Made by a program: the position numbers and the translations under genes
From: Chitinimonas_A lacunae
GTDB taxonomy: Bacteria > Pseudomonadota > Gammaproteobacteria > Burkholderiales > Chitinimonadaceae
Direction of reading: 5' to 3'
DNA: 64,000 nucleotides
NCBI RefSeq assembly: GCF_042650885.1
Contig: NZ_JBHSBU010000001.1
Location: 3,286,001-3,350,000 of the forward strand
Part shown: in pieces, positions 8,469 through 17,239 of the stretch
Layout: each line of letters starts with the position of its first letter
How positions within the stretch are numbered: the first letter of the stretch is position 1
Notes under the pieces: generated by a model
The model's input: the letters and a program-made list of their open reading frames with translations, nothing else
What the model was told of the DNA's origin: nothing
Databases searched by the model: none

Positions 8469-8500
8469 GGCAAGGCACCAGACGAATACGGTGCCTTGCC
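8469..8500 (+). promoter_or_regulatory. Hairpin 1 in the purH-purD spacer
   Basis: A perfect 11-bp inverted repeat (GGCAAGGCACC, 10-nt loop, GGTGCCTTGCC) starts 36 bp after the purH stop. No T-run follows, so it is not a classical intrinsic terminator. It could protect the purH mRNA 3' end or be a repeat palindrome. Confidence 0.55.
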
Positions 8501-8607
8501 GTGGGGCGCGGCTAGCAGCGAATGGAGGCGCTGCGAAACTTCAGGTTTCAAACGATGGCTGGTGCGCTGTTTCGGGTAAAGCCGCCTCTGCGATAATGCC
8601 AGGCCGA

Positions 8608-8658
8608 GGTGTCAGGCATGGGGGCTGCAACACGGTTGCAGCCTCCATACCTGACCCC
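8608..8658 (+). promoter_or_regulatory. Long hairpin just upstream of purD
   Basis: Two 24-nt arms separated by 3 nt pair with only a few mismatches or wobbles (left arm begins GGTGTCAGGCATGG, right arm ends CCATACCTGACCCC). The 3' end is 20 bp before the purD ATG, so in an RNA it would sit next to or cover the translation start region. No T-run follows. It resembles a REP-type palindrome or a leader structure; it does not match the purine riboswitch, whose conserved junction I do not see. Confidence 0.55.
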
Positions 8659-8678
8659 TTACCGAAAGCCAAACAGCT

Positions 8679-9977
8679 ATGAACATTCTCGTCATCGGCG
8701 GCGGCGGGCGCGAGCATGCGCTGGCCTGGAAGCTGGCGCAGAGCCCGCGCGCTCCCAAGGTCTATGTGGCGCCGGGCAATGCCGGTACCGCTCGCGAAGA
8801 AAATGTCATCAATCTGCCGCTGACCGAAATTCCCGACCTGATCGATTTCGTCAAACGCGAAAACATCGCCTTTACCGTGGTCGGCCCCGAAGCCCCGCTG
8901 AGCAAAGGGCTGGTCGATGCCTTCCGCGCCGCCGGCCTCAAGGTCTTCGGTCCGACCCGCGCCGCGGCCCAGCTCGAATGGTCCAAGGATTTCGCCAAGG
9001 ACTTCATGGTCCGCCACCATATCCCGACCGCCCATCACCGCACATTCGCCAATGCCGACGAGGCCCATACCTATGTCGATCTGCGTGGTGCCCCGATCGT
9101 GATCAAGGCCGATGGCCTGGCCGCTGGCAAGGGCGTGATCGTCGCGATGACTCTGGAAGAGGCCCACAACGCCATCGATGCCATGCTGCTCGACAACAAG
9201 ATGGGCGACGCCGGCGCCCGGGTGGTGATCGAGGACTTCCTGCAAGGCGAAGAAGCCAGCTTTATCGTGATGGTGGACGGCAAGCACGTCCTGCCGCTTG
9301 CATCGAGCCAGGACCACAAACGCCTGCTCGACCAGGACCAGGGCCCGAACACCGGTGGCATGGGCGCCTACTCGCCCGCGCCGGTGGTGACGCCTGCGGT
9401 GCACGCCCGCGCCATGCGCGAGGTGATCCTGCCGACCGTGGCCGGGATGGCACGCGAAGGCACACCGTTTACCGGTTTTCTCTATGCCGGCCTGATGGTG
9501 GGCGACGACGGTGCGGTCAAGGTGGTGGAATTCAACTGCCGCATGGGCGACCCGGAAACCCAACCGATCATGATGCGGCTCAAGTCCGATCTGGTCGAAC
9601 TGGTCGAACACGCACTCGATGGTCGGCTCGATGCCATCGAGGCCGAATGGGACCGACGGGTGGCGCTGGGGGTGGTCGTGGCGGCTGGCGGCTATCCCGA
9701 TGCGCCGCGGCAGGGCGATCCGATCACCCTGCCGCGCACGACGGGCGAAGAGGTGCATATCTTCCACGCCGGCACCAAGATGGCCGGCAACGAGGTGGTC
9801 AGCAGCGGCGGCCGCGTTCTGTGTGTCACGGCGCTTGGCGACAGCGTGCGCATTGCCCAGCAGCATGCCTACCAGGTGCTGGAAAACATCAGCTTTGCGG
9901 GAATGCAGTACCGCAGCGATATCGGCTTTCGCGCCATCGCCCGCAAAACGCCGGCACCGGGCGACAGCAAGAAGTAA
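8679..9977 (+). CDS. purD: Phosphoribosylamine-glycine ligase (GAR synthetase)
   Basis: 432 aa, an ATP-grasp enzyme for step 2 of purine synthesis (phosphoribosylamine + glycine + ATP). Signatures: 'ILVIGGGGREHALAWKLAQSP' at the N-terminus, 'APIVIKADGLAAGKGVIVA' (ATP-binding), 'SSQDHKRLLDQDQGPNTGGMGAYSP', and 'VKVVEFNCRMGDPETQ' (metal ligands). Full length, with a terminator 22 bp after the stop. Confidence 0.97.
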   Translation: MNILVIGGGGREHALAWKLAQSPRAPKVYVAPGNAGTAREENVINLPLTEIPDLIDFVKRENIAFTVVGPEAPLSKGLVDAFRAAGLKVFGPTRAAAQLEWSKDFAKDFMVRHHIPTAHHRTFANADEAHTYVDLRGAPIVIKADGLAAGKGVIVAMTLEEAHNAIDAMLLDNKMGDAGARVVIEDFLQGEEASFIVMVDGKHVLPLASSQDHKRLLDQDQGPNTGGMGAYSPAPVVTPAVHARAMREVILPTVAGMAREGTPFTGFLYAGLMVGDDGAVKVVEFNCRMGDPETQPIMMRLKSDLVELVEHALDGRLDAIEAEWDRRVALGVVVAAGGYPDAPRQGDPITLPRTTGEEVHIFHAGTKMAGNEVVSSGGRVLCVTALGDSVRIAQQHAYQVLENISFAGMQYRSDIGFRAIARKTPAPGDSKK

Positions 9978-10336
9978 GCACATTGCCTAAGCGGCATCAA
10001 ACGGCGAGAAGGAATTTCTCGCCGTTTTTGTTTTGTCATATAAATTTATATTTTTTAAATCAAAAGCTATGGATCTTGCATTGGATTTTCATATTATTTT
10101 ATTTTGACTGGATGCAATCATCCTGGGCCGCCCTGGGACATCAGGGCAGGCCACCGGGCTTATAAGGCCAGCCATTCTGCGGGAAGCTGATCGTACTGAG
10201 CCCTCCCACCTGTGCCACCAGTGGGACAACGCCACGGCTGATCTGGTCGCCCGTGCGGAGGCATCACGCCAAAAAACATCAAGTCAGCTGACCGGGCGGG
10301 CGGCATCCTGTAGGGGTTGCCAGACGGAACCGGCCC
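9978..10336. other. Intergenic region after purD
   Basis: 359 bp. It contains the purD terminator, an AT-rich block (about 10035-10105) that is a likely promoter zone for the AraC gene that follows, then GC-rich sequence with short CCCTGGGACATCAGGG-like inverted repeats (about 10129-10147). No gene or known RNA is recognisable. Confidence 0.45.
9999..10029 (+). terminator. Intrinsic terminator of purD
   Basis: Stem AAACGGCGAGAA / TTCTCGCCGTTT with a 5-nt GGAAT loop, followed by a T-rich stretch, 22 bp downstream of purD. Confidence 0.88.
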
Positions 10337-11221
10337 ATGAACCACTATCTCAACCGCATCCAACGCTCGCTGGACCATATCGAAGCCCACCTCGACCAGC
10401 CGCTGCGGCTGGAAACACTGGCGGCGCTCGCCTGCTATTCGCCGTGGCACTTCCACCGGGTGTTTCTTGGCCTGGTCGGGCTGCCGGCGATGGACTACGT
10501 GCGCAAGCGCCGCCTGTTGCGCGCGGCCCGGCTGCTGGTGGAGAGCGAGCGGCCGATTATCGAGATTGCACTCGATCATGGTTTCCAGTCGCCCGAGGTG
10601 TTTCTGCGCGCCTTCCGTCGTCTGTTCGGCCTCACCCCGAGCGCCTACCGGCAACGCGGCCGTCTGCCGCCCTCAAGCGGGCCGGCCCGGCTCAGTCCCT
10701 ACCCCTACCACCCCTATCTCGGAGGATTGACTATGCAAGCCCGTATCGTTGAACGCCCGGCCATGTCGCTGATCGGCTATGCCCTGCGCACCAATATCCA
10801 CGAGCAACAGCACGAACAGGAGATTTCCCGTTTCTGGCAGGACTATCTGGGCAGCGAGCGCGAGCGCCGGCTGCGCGAAGTGTCGATTGCCGACCATGAA
10901 TACGGCGTCTGTAGCGACTTCGATCCGGCCAAGGGCGACCTGAGCTATTCGATTGCCGTCGAGGCCGATCCGGCCGCCAGCGTGCCAGCAGGCGCCCAGC
11001 GCCATGACTGGCCGGCCGTGTCGTGCGCGGTATTCTCGGTGCCGCCCGTGACCGACCCGTCCGAGTTCTCGGGCGCCATCCAGCAGACCTGGAAGATGAT
11101 CATGGAGCAGTGGTTCCCGCAAAGCGGCTATGTGCCGGCCGAAGACGCCCAGTGCGAGCGCTATGACTTCGGCAATGCGATGGAAGTGGAAATCTGGGTG
11201 CCGATCCGTCAGGCCGACTGA
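10337..11221 (+). CDS. AraC-family regulator with GyrI-like effector-binding domain (paralogue 2)
   Basis: 294 aa. Residues 1-~110 form the AraC DNA-binding domain ('ACYSPWHFHRVFLGLVG', 'GFQSPEVFLRAFRRLFGLTP'); residues ~133-294 are a GyrI-like effector domain ('MQARIVERPAMSLIGYAL', 'QQTWKMIMEQWFPQSGY', 'YDFGNAMEVEIWVPI'). As in the paralogue at 954-1904, a Pro/Ser/Tyr-rich linker joins the two, and a GGAGG plus ATG lies at the junction. It probably regulates itself or nearby genes in response to a small molecule; the ligand is unknown. Confidence 0.85.
   Translation: MNHYLNRIQRSLDHIEAHLDQPLRLETLAALACYSPWHFHRVFLGLVGLPAMDYVRKRRLLRAARLLVESERPIIEIALDHGFQSPEVFLRAFRRLFGLTPSAYRQRGRLPPSSGPARLSPYPYHPYLGGLTMQARIVERPAMSLIGYALRTNIHEQQHEQEISRFWQDYLGSERERRLREVSIADHEYGVCSDFDPAKGDLSYSIAVEADPAASVPAGAQRHDWPAVSCAVFSVPPVTDPSEFSGAIQQTWKMIMEQWFPQSGYVPAEDAQCERYDFGNAMEVEIWVPIRQAD
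10721..10735 (+). promoter_or_regulatory. Internal ribosome-binding site and start codon for the GyrI-like domain
   Basis: GGAGG at 10721-10725 is followed after 7 nt by ATG 10733, which is codon 133 of the AraC-GyrI frame. The predicted free product is 162 aa, matching the stand-alone GyrI-like protein (163 aa). Same arrangement as in the paralogue at 1422-1436. Use in vivo is inferred. Confidence 0.55.
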
Positions 11222-11242
11222 ACGGACGTCATGGAAAGGACA

Positions 11243-11287
11243 AGGCTGGCTGTTTCGCCCTTCGGGGCGTAACAGCCAGCCTGTTTT
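11243..11287 (+). terminator. Intrinsic terminator of the second AraC-GyrI gene
   Basis: Outer stem AGGCTGGCTGTT / AACAGCCAGCCT encloses an inner CGCCCTTCGGGGCG hairpin and is followed by GTTTT. It lies 22 bp after the stop codon. Confidence 0.8.
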
Positions 11288-11376
11288 GCTCGCTGGCGCA
11301 CAAAATCTGCGCAGAATTTTGCAGAAACTACAGATGTGAGTAATTCCGACTCCGCAGCGGAGCGTGACCTGGCGGG

Positions 11377-11790
11377 TCAACCGGCCATGCCGGCCTGTAC
11401 CTGACTCGATACCCGGTTGCTGCGCATTGCATGGCTGCGATGGCGGCGCCGTACCGGCGGGGGCGGCGGTCGGTTCAGGTCAAAGCGGGCCCGTTCCCAG
11501 TTGATCTGGTCGCAATGGCGCAATTGATCGACAAAATGCAATTGCAGACGCGCCCATACCCCATTGCGCTGCCAGTCGCGCAAACGGCGCCAGCAGGTCA
11601 TTCCGCTGCCACAACCCATTTCCTGCGGCAGGTCTTCCCAGGGAATCCCGGTCTTCAATACAAATAAGATGCCGGTCAGCGCCGCCCGGTCCGGCACACG
11701 TGGCCGGCCGCCGTGGGGCGACCGAGGCACGATCGGGATCAGCGGTTCGATACGCGACCATAAGGCATCGGAAACCAGCGCTTGTGCCAT
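11377..11790 (-). pseudogene. IS5-type (IS427-like) transposase orfA remnant
   Basis: The minus-strand frame beginning 'MAQALVSDALWSRIEPLIP' carries the DUF4096-type N-terminal transposase domain ('GGRPRVPDRAALTGILFVLKTG', 'WEDLPQEMGCGSGMTCWRRL', 'WQRNGVWARLQLHFVDQL'). In two-frame IS5 elements a second frame with the DDE catalytic core should follow; here the sequence degenerates after 'INWERA' and no DDE domain is present before the AraC gene. It is therefore a transposition-dead fragment and the only recognisable IS trace in the window. Confidence 0.8.
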
Positions 11791-11857
11791 ATGACTTTTC
11801 TCCGACTTCGTCACGACGATGACAAAACTCTGGCAAGCCGCGTGCCCATCGCAGCAC

Positions 11858-13264
11858 TTATCGATAAGACGGTGGCAATGTCTCCTGTAGACCCTGCTTC
11901 GGTGCCGCGGCCGGCAAGCGGGCGAAATCGCGGACACCCAGGATGCTTCCCTCGCCCCACCAGACCCCGTCAGGAATCTTGCTGCCGGCGTAATAGAGCC
12001 GGAATCCGCTCGTGTTATGCCACAGCATCGGCGACCAGATGGCGATGCTGTCCCATTCGCCGCCAAAGGCCGAAAACAGCGGCCGCTCGTCGTGGAAAGC
12101 CAGTCCGTCGTTGGAACTCGCCAGATAGATGGCGCTGGGTGGCAGGTAGACGTCGTCCGGATGGGTCGAATAGCTGTAGTACCACGCGCCCGCCTCATCG
12201 CGGCTGACCCGGCCGTGCGAGACCGGTCGCGGCGTCGGTACCGGCTGCGGGGCCGAGAAATGGTGGCCGTCCTCGCTCTCTGCGCGGTACAGCGTCTGTC
12301 CCGTGCCGACGTAATAGAGCACGATGCGGCCATTGAGGTAGAACGGGCTGGGGGTCTCGATATAGTCAAGGCTGGCGCGGTCGGGCAGCACGATCTCGCC
12401 GTGCTTGTGCCAGACGAGGCCCGGCGCCGCGGCGGTGGCGTGGTAGAGGCGCAGATGGTCGAGCGGGGCGGTGCGCGGGCTGACCACGTAGTACATATGC
12501 CAGACGCCGTTGCCGTCGATCACCACGCCCGGCGAGCAGGACAGGTCGTCGGGCGCGTCGATTTCCGTGCCGCGCACCACCACCTGATCGTTGATCCACT
12601 CGCCCCAGCCGCCGCTGTAGCTCTCGGTGCGCCAGACAGCGTCGCCGTCCTTGCCATCGATGACGGCATTCTTGCAGTAGTAGATCAGGTAGCTGGCCCA
12701 GCCCGGCTGGTGCATGACCCAGGGCGAATACTGGCTCCAGCCCGGGTCGGTCGGCTGCTGGGTCAGATCGAGCGGGTCGATCGGCGCCTTGGCCATTTCG
12801 GCAAACGGGCTGGCCTGGCCTTCGACTTCGATCTCGCGCCAGGACACCCAGGAATTCGACCCCAGTGTTTCGACCTTGATATAGCGTACGCCGCTCTGTC
12901 CGGCAGCAAAGCGCAACAGATCGCCATCGGCGGTGTACTGGCCGAAATGGCGGCCAAGCCGGTATTGCCCGGCTGCGTCGCCCAGCCAGATACGGTGTTC
13001 GCTCAGCCCATCGGGTGTCTGCCGCACATGGAGCCTGACCTCATCGACGTAATAGGGCGCACCCAGATCGATCTCCACCGTGGCCGGCGCGTAATCGCCG
13101 GCATTCCAGGCCGTGTCGAGCCGGCCATCGACCAGCAGCGAGCCTGGTGCGTCGGGGGCGGCGCTGCTGGCCAGGACCGGCCGCCCGAGCGCCAGATTGT
13201 CGGCCTGGGCCACACCGAGCAGTATCAGCAGTGCAGCCAGCCATAGTCCTTGTCGCTTCGCCAT
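11858..13264 (-). CDS. Secreted protein with F5/8-type C (discoidin/CBM32) domain and GH43-like beta-propeller
   Basis: 468 aa. Signal peptide at 1-~21 ('LWLAALLILLGVAQA'). Residues ~22-148 are a discoidin fold ('NLALGRPVLASSAAPDAPGS', 'DGRLDTAWNAGDYAPATVEI', 'GVRYIKVETLGS') that typically binds galactosides or other glycans. Residues ~165-465 read as repeated propeller blades ('WHMYYVVSPRTAP', 'IVLYYVGTG', 'WYYSYSTHPDDVY', 'FRLYYAGSK') as in family-43-like glycoside hydrolases. The catalytic acids cannot be assigned confidently, so hydrolase activity is unproven. It probably acts on extracellular polysaccharide. Its 3' end is 68 bp from the IS5 remnant. Confidence 0.75.
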   Translation of the reverse strand: MAKRQGLWLAALLILLGVAQADNLALGRPVLASSAAPDAPGSLLVDGRLDTAWNAGDYAPATVEIDLGAPYYVDEVRLHVRQTPDGLSEHRIWLGDAAGQYRLGRHFGQYTADGDLLRFAAGQSGVRYIKVETLGSNSWVSWREIEVEGQASPFAEMAKAPIDPLDLTQQPTDPGWSQYSPWVMHQPGWASYLIYYCKNAVIDGKDGDAVWRTESYSGGWGEWINDQVVVRGTEIDAPDDLSCSPGVVIDGNGVWHMYYVVSPRTAPLDHLRLYHATAAAPGLVWHKHGEIVLPDRASLDYIETPSPFYLNGRIVLYYVGTGQTLYRAESEDGHHFSAPQPVPTPRPVSHGRVSRDEAGAWYYSYSTHPDDVYLPPSAIYLASSNDGLAFHDERPLFSAFGGEWDSIAIWSPMLWHNTSGFRLYYAGSKIPDGVWWGEGSILGVRDFARLPAAAPKQGLQETLPPSYR

Positions 13265-13679
13265 TGTTTTCTCCTTGCCACGCCAGGCGTCTTCGATGCG
13301 ACGCCCTGATGGCGGTCATTTCTTCTTAGGAAAATATTATGCAAAATATTTACAAGATGGGCGGCCATGTATAGAAATAAAAGAAAATTTTCTTATGAAA
13401 GCCAGGGTTTCTTGCTGGCGGCACCGCTGCCCGGCGGATGACAAGCCGGTTGGTTTCAGGTTATCTGTAGCGGTCTCCGCTTTTGCGATGCAGCAAGCCA
13501 GATACCGGTGCTCTCCATTCTGATTTCTGCGAGATAACCGCTTGTCAGGTGGGTCGTTTGCAGAATTTTTTATATTTATCGCATAACGGGGCCTCTAGGC
13601 GGTTTGACAGCGCGTAGCGCCGTTCGGCCTGTTAGAATCCGGTGCAACCCTGCATCGTAAAAACAATCGAGTTCCGACC
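13265..13679. other. Divergent promoter region between the GH43-like gene and the PTS genes
   Basis: 415 bp. AT-rich at about 13325-13400 and 13565-13585. A TTGACA (13604-13609) and an extended -10 TGTTAGAAT (TAGAAT at 13633-13638) precede the EIIA gene, but the 23-bp spacing is too long for an ideal sigma-70 promoter, so the extended -10 may work alone. No gene is visible. Confidence 0.45.
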
Positions 13680-14093
13680 ATGGTGGGATTTTTGTTGCTG
13701 ACGCATTACGGACTGGGCGAGAGCCTGGCGGAATGCGCCGCTCATGTACTGGGCCGGCCGCTGCCGCAACTGCGGCATCTGGCGGTCAACCGCCAGGACG
13801 ATCCGGATATCTTGCTGGCCCGGGCGCGCGAATTCGTCCAGGCGCTCGATGACGGCGCGGGCGTGCTGGTGCTGACCGATATCTACGGCGGCACCCCGTC
13901 CAATATCGCCTACCGGATGATCGAGCCGGGCCGGATCGAAGCCTGCGCCGGGATCAATCTGCCGATGCTGGTGCGTGCGCTGTCCTACAGCCACGAACCG
14001 CTCGAAGTGGTGGTCAGCAAGGCGATCACCGGCGGGTTGGAAGGAGTGATGTATATGTTGCCGCCAGTGGCGCGCGAACGCGGTCTCGACTGA
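13680..14093 (+). CDS. PTS EIIA component, mannose family
   Basis: 137 aa, a cytoplasmic EIIA-Man-type phosphocarrier. 'GFLLLTHYGLGESLAECA' places the phospho-accepting His at residue 9, and 'VLVLTDIYGGTPSNIA' is the family core motif. HPr and EI follow, but no EIIB/C/D permease is present, so this is probably a regulatory phosphorelay rather than a sugar transporter, as known for several betaproteobacteria. Co-transcribed with ptsH (33-bp gap). Confidence 0.9.
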   Translation: MVGFLLLTHYGLGESLAECAAHVLGRPLPQLRHLAVNRQDDPDILLARAREFVQALDDGAGVLVLTDIYGGTPSNIAYRMIEPGRIEACAGINLPMLVRALSYSHEPLEVVVSKAITGGLEGVMYMLPPVARERGLD

Positions 14094-14126
14094 TCGCCCT
14101 GACCCTCTTTGTCGTGGATCACCCCC

Positions 14127-14396
14127 ATGCAACAACGTGAAGTCGACATCATCAACAAACTCGGGCTCCATGCCCGGGCCTCGAGCAAACTGACCCAGTT
14201 GGCCAGTCGTTTCAAATGCGAGGTCTGGCTGTCGCGCCAAGGTAAGCGCGTCAACGCCAAGAGCATCATGGGCGTGATGATGCTGGCCGCCGCCAAGGGC
14301 AGCCGGATCACCGTCGAAACCAACGGCGACGACGAGGAAGCCGCGCTGGCGGCGATTACCGAGTTGATCGCCAATCGGTTCGACGAGTCGGAATAA
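14127..14396 (+). CDS. ptsH: Phosphocarrier protein HPr
   Basis: 89 aa. It transfers phosphate from EI to EIIA. His15 lies in 'KLGLHARASSKLTQLA' (EI-phosphorylated), and Ser46 lies in 'AKSIMGVMML', the site used by HPr kinase where that enzyme exists. ATG 14127 is chosen because the frame upstream encodes nothing HPr-like. The middle gene of EIIA-HPr-EI. Confidence 0.95.
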   Translation: MQQREVDIINKLGLHARASSKLTQLASRFKCEVWLSRQGKRVNAKSIMGVMMLAAAKGSRITVETNGDDEEAALAAITELIANRFDESE

Positions 14397-14420
14397 GCGG
14401 CGTCATCAAGGAGCGACAGT

Positions 14421-16148
14421 ATGGCCATCACCCTGCACGGGATAGGCATAGGCGGCGGAATCGCCATCGGCCGCGCCCATCTTGTCAGCCACACCGATCT
14501 CGAAGTGGCGCATTACGAGATCGACGAGGCGCAGGTCGCCGCCGAGATCGCCCGCTTCGACGCCGCCATCCGTACCACCCGCAAGGAACTCGAACAACTG
14601 TGGGGCAGCATTCCCGACAACGCGCCGACCGAACTGGGCGCGTTTCTCAGTCTCCATGTGATGCTGCTCAACGACCACACCATCTCGCGCGAACCGCGCG
14701 ACATCATTGCCAGCAAGCGCTGCAACGCCGAATGGGCGCTCAAGTTGCAGCAGGACCGCCTGCTCGAACAATTCGACGAAATCGAAGAGGAATATCTGCG
14801 CGAGCGGCGCGCCGATGTGATCCAGGTGATGGAGCGCATCTTCAAGACGCTCGACGGCCGCCCGGGCAGCCGTTATCAGCCGCCCGAGGACAGCCATCAG
14901 TGCATCCTGGTGGCGCACGACCTCAGCCCTGCCGATATGGTCACCTTCAAGGAGGCCGATTTCGCCGCCTTCCTGACCGATGTGGGCGGGCCGACTTCGC
15001 ATACCGCCATTCTGGCGCGCAGCCTCGATATTCCTTCGGTGCTGGCATTGCACCATGCCCGTCAGCTGATCCGCGAAGGCGAGACCGTTATCGTTGACGG
15101 CAGCGCCGGCGTGGTGGTGATCGACCCCGACGCCACCATCCTGGCCGACTACAGGGCACGGCTATCGGCCTTCACCCAGGAAAAACGCCGTCTGCAAGGT
15201 CTGCGCAGCACGGTGGCCGAGACCCGCGACGGTACGCCCATCGAACTGATGGCCAATATCGAGGTGGCCACCGATCTCGATCTGGTGCGCAACAACGGTG
15301 CGGCCGGGGTTGGCCTCTATCGTTCGGAATTCCTGTTTCTTGGCCGCGACGACCTGCCCGACGAGGAAGAACAGTTCCAGGCTTACAAGCAGGTGCTCGA
15401 AGGCATGCAGGGTCTGCCGGTGACGATTCGCACGGTCGACCTTGGCCGCGACAAGATGCCCCGCTGGGCCGATGACACCGACAGTCCCAACCCGGCGCTG
15501 AGTCTCACCGGCGTGCGGCTGTGCCTGGCCGAGCCGATGCTGTTCCGCACCCAATTGCGCGCCCTGCTGCGCGCCGGCCGCTATGGGCCGCTGCGGCTGA
15601 TGATTCCGATGCTGTCGTGTCTGGCCGAAGTCGAACAGACGCTGTTCCATCTGGAGCAGGCGCGGCTCAGCCTGGCTGACGACGGCATTCCCTATGCCGA
15701 AGACATCCTGATCGGCGGCATGATCGAAGTGCCGGGCGCAGCGCTGACCGTGTCGCATTTTCTGAAACGGCTCGATTTCGTGTCGATCGGCACCAACGAC
15801 CTGATCCAGTACACGCTGGCGGTCGACCGCGGTGACGACAGCGTGTCCCATCTGTACGACGCGCTCCACCCGGCCGTGCTGCAACTGATCGCCGGGGTGA
15901 TCCGGGCGGCCGACAAGGCCAATAAGCCGGTGTCGATCTGCGGGGAAATGGCCGGCGACCCGAAACTCACCCGCCTGCTGCTGGCGCTGGGGCTGCGCCG
16001 CTTCTCGATGCATCTGGCCCAACTGCTCAACGTCAAGCAGGTGGTGCTGACCACCCATCTTCAACAGACCACGTCGCTGGCGACCAAGCTGCTCAAGGCG
16101 GAAGACGCCGGGCGTGTGCGTGAACTGCTGGCCGAACTGAATACCTGA
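14421..16148 (+). CDS. ptsI: PTS enzyme I (phosphoenolpyruvate-protein phosphotransferase)
   Basis: 575 aa, normal length. It takes phosphate from PEP and passes it to HPr. The phosphohistidine is His194 in 'DVGGPTSHTAILARSL'; the PEP-binding C-terminal barrel shows 'GVGLYRSEFLFL', 'TIRTVDLGRDKMP' and 'VSIGTNDLIQYTLAVDR', with 'ICGEMAGDP' near the end. Good ribosome-binding site (AAGGAGCG). Its TGA overlaps the ATG of the next glycosyltransferase gene. Confidence 0.96.
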   Translation: MAITLHGIGIGGGIAIGRAHLVSHTDLEVAHYEIDEAQVAAEIARFDAAIRTTRKELEQLWGSIPDNAPTELGAFLSLHVMLLNDHTISREPRDIIASKRCNAEWALKLQQDRLLEQFDEIEEEYLRERRADVIQVMERIFKTLDGRPGSRYQPPEDSHQCILVAHDLSPADMVTFKEADFAAFLTDVGGPTSHTAILARSLDIPSVLALHHARQLIREGETVIVDGSAGVVVIDPDATILADYRARLSAFTQEKRRLQGLRSTVAETRDGTPIELMANIEVATDLDLVRNNGAAGVGLYRSEFLFLGRDDLPDEEEQFQAYKQVLEGMQGLPVTIRTVDLGRDKMPRWADDTDSPNPALSLTGVRLCLAEPMLFRTQLRALLRAGRYGPLRLMIPMLSCLAEVEQTLFHLEQARLSLADDGIPYAEDILIGGMIEVPGAALTVSHFLKRLDFVSIGTNDLIQYTLAVDRGDDSVSHLYDALHPAVLQLIAGVIRAADKANKPVSICGEMAGDPKLTRLLLALGLRRFSMHLAQLLNVKQVVLTTHLQQTTSLATKLLKAEDAGRVRELLAELNT

Positions 16149-17239
16149 TGTTTGTCATCGCCCCCCCGGACGCCGTACCGCTCGATCAGGTACGGCGCGC
16201 CCTGTTTATCAAGCTGCGCCATCATGGCGATGTGCTGCTGTCCGGCCCGGCCCTGGCGGCGCTCAAATCGGCCGCGCCGCATTGTGAGATCGACGCCCTG
16301 GTCTACCGCGATACCCGCGATATGCTGGCCGACCATCCGGCGCTCAGCCGGCTCCACACCATCGACCGCCAATGGAAGAAGCTGGGTCCGCTGACCCAGC
16401 TTGGCCATGAATGGCGGCTGCTGCGCGAGTTGCAGCGGCGCCGCTACGATCTGGTGGTGCATCTGACCGAACATCGGCGCGGCGCCTGGCTGACCCGGCT
16501 GATCAAGCCGCGCTGGTCGGTGGCGCCAGCCGGCGACTACGGCAAATTCTTCGCCCGCAGCTTCAGCCACCGCTACCCGCTGATCTACGACAACCGCCGC
16601 CATACGGTGGAACGCCATCTCGACGCGCTGCGCCGCCTGGGCATCTTCCCCGAGGCAGAGCGGCGGCTGGCGATGGTGCCGGGGGTCGAGGCCGATGCAG
16701 TAGTGGAAACGCTACTGGCCCGCCATGGCCTCCAGGGACGGCCTTTCGTGGTGGTCCATCCCGGCTCGCGCTGGATGTTCAAGTGCTGGCCCGCCGCCCA
16801 ATTCAGCGCGCTGATCGAGCGCTTGCAGAACGCTGGCTGGCCGGTGGTCGTCACCGGCGCCCCGGACAAGGTCGAAGCGAAGATGATCGAAGCCATCGTC
16901 GCCGCCCTGCCCACGCCGCCCGTGGTGCTGCAAGGCCAGTTGACGCTCAAGCAGTTGGGCGCCCTGATCGGCCGCGCCCGGCTGTTCGTCGGGGTCGATT
17001 CGGCACCGATGCATATCGCGGCGGCGATGCAGACGCCCACTCTGGCGCTGTTTGGCCCATCGGGTGAAATCGAATGGGGACCGTGGCAGGTCGAGCATCG
17101 CTTGTTGACCTCGGACCATCCCTGCCGCCCGTGCTATCGCGATGGCTGTGGCGGCGGTAAGCGCAGCGAATGCCTGGAGGCGATCACCTTGGACCGGGTG
17201 TGGGGGGCTGCGCAGGAATTATTGGAACCTGCCAAATGA
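16148..17239 (+). CDS. Glycosyltransferase family 9, LPS heptosyltransferase (WaaQ/RfaQ-like)
   Basis: 363 aa. GT-B fold enzyme of the ADP-heptose:LPS heptosyltransferase family. N-terminal 'ALFIKLRHHGDVLLSGPALAAL' is typical of heptosyltransferase III; the C-terminal half has 'FVVVHPGSRWMFKCWPA', 'LKQLGALIGRARLFVGVDSAPMHIAAAM' and 'LALFGPSGEIEWGPW'. It probably adds a branch heptose to the LPS inner core at the cytoplasmic face of the inner membrane. Start overlaps ptsI stop (TGATG) and its stop overlaps the next gene's start (ATGA), so translation is coupled. Confidence 0.88.
   Translation: MFVIAPPDAVPLDQVRRALFIKLRHHGDVLLSGPALAALKSAAPHCEIDALVYRDTRDMLADHPALSRLHTIDRQWKKLGPLTQLGHEWRLLRELQRRRYDLVVHLTEHRRGAWLTRLIKPRWSVAPAGDYGKFFARSFSHRYPLIYDNRRHTVERHLDALRRLGIFPEAERRLAMVPGVEADAVVETLLARHGLQGRPFVVVHPGSRWMFKCWPAAQFSALIERLQNAGWPVVVTGAPDKVEAKMIEAIVAALPTPPVVLQGQLTLKQLGALIGRARLFVGVDSAPMHIAAAMQTPTLALFGPSGEIEWGPWQVEHRLLTSDHPCRPCYRDGCGGGKRSECLEAITLDRVWGAAQELLEPAK

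Noticed and set aside
6805..8478. 557-codon minus-strand frame opposite purH
   Set aside because: Antisense shadow of a high-confidence gene; composition rich in Gly/Asp/His/Arg typical of such shadows.
8608..8658. Purine riboswitch before purD
   Set aside because: A single long hairpin without the three-way junction and conserved loops of purine, PRPP or ppGpp aptamers.
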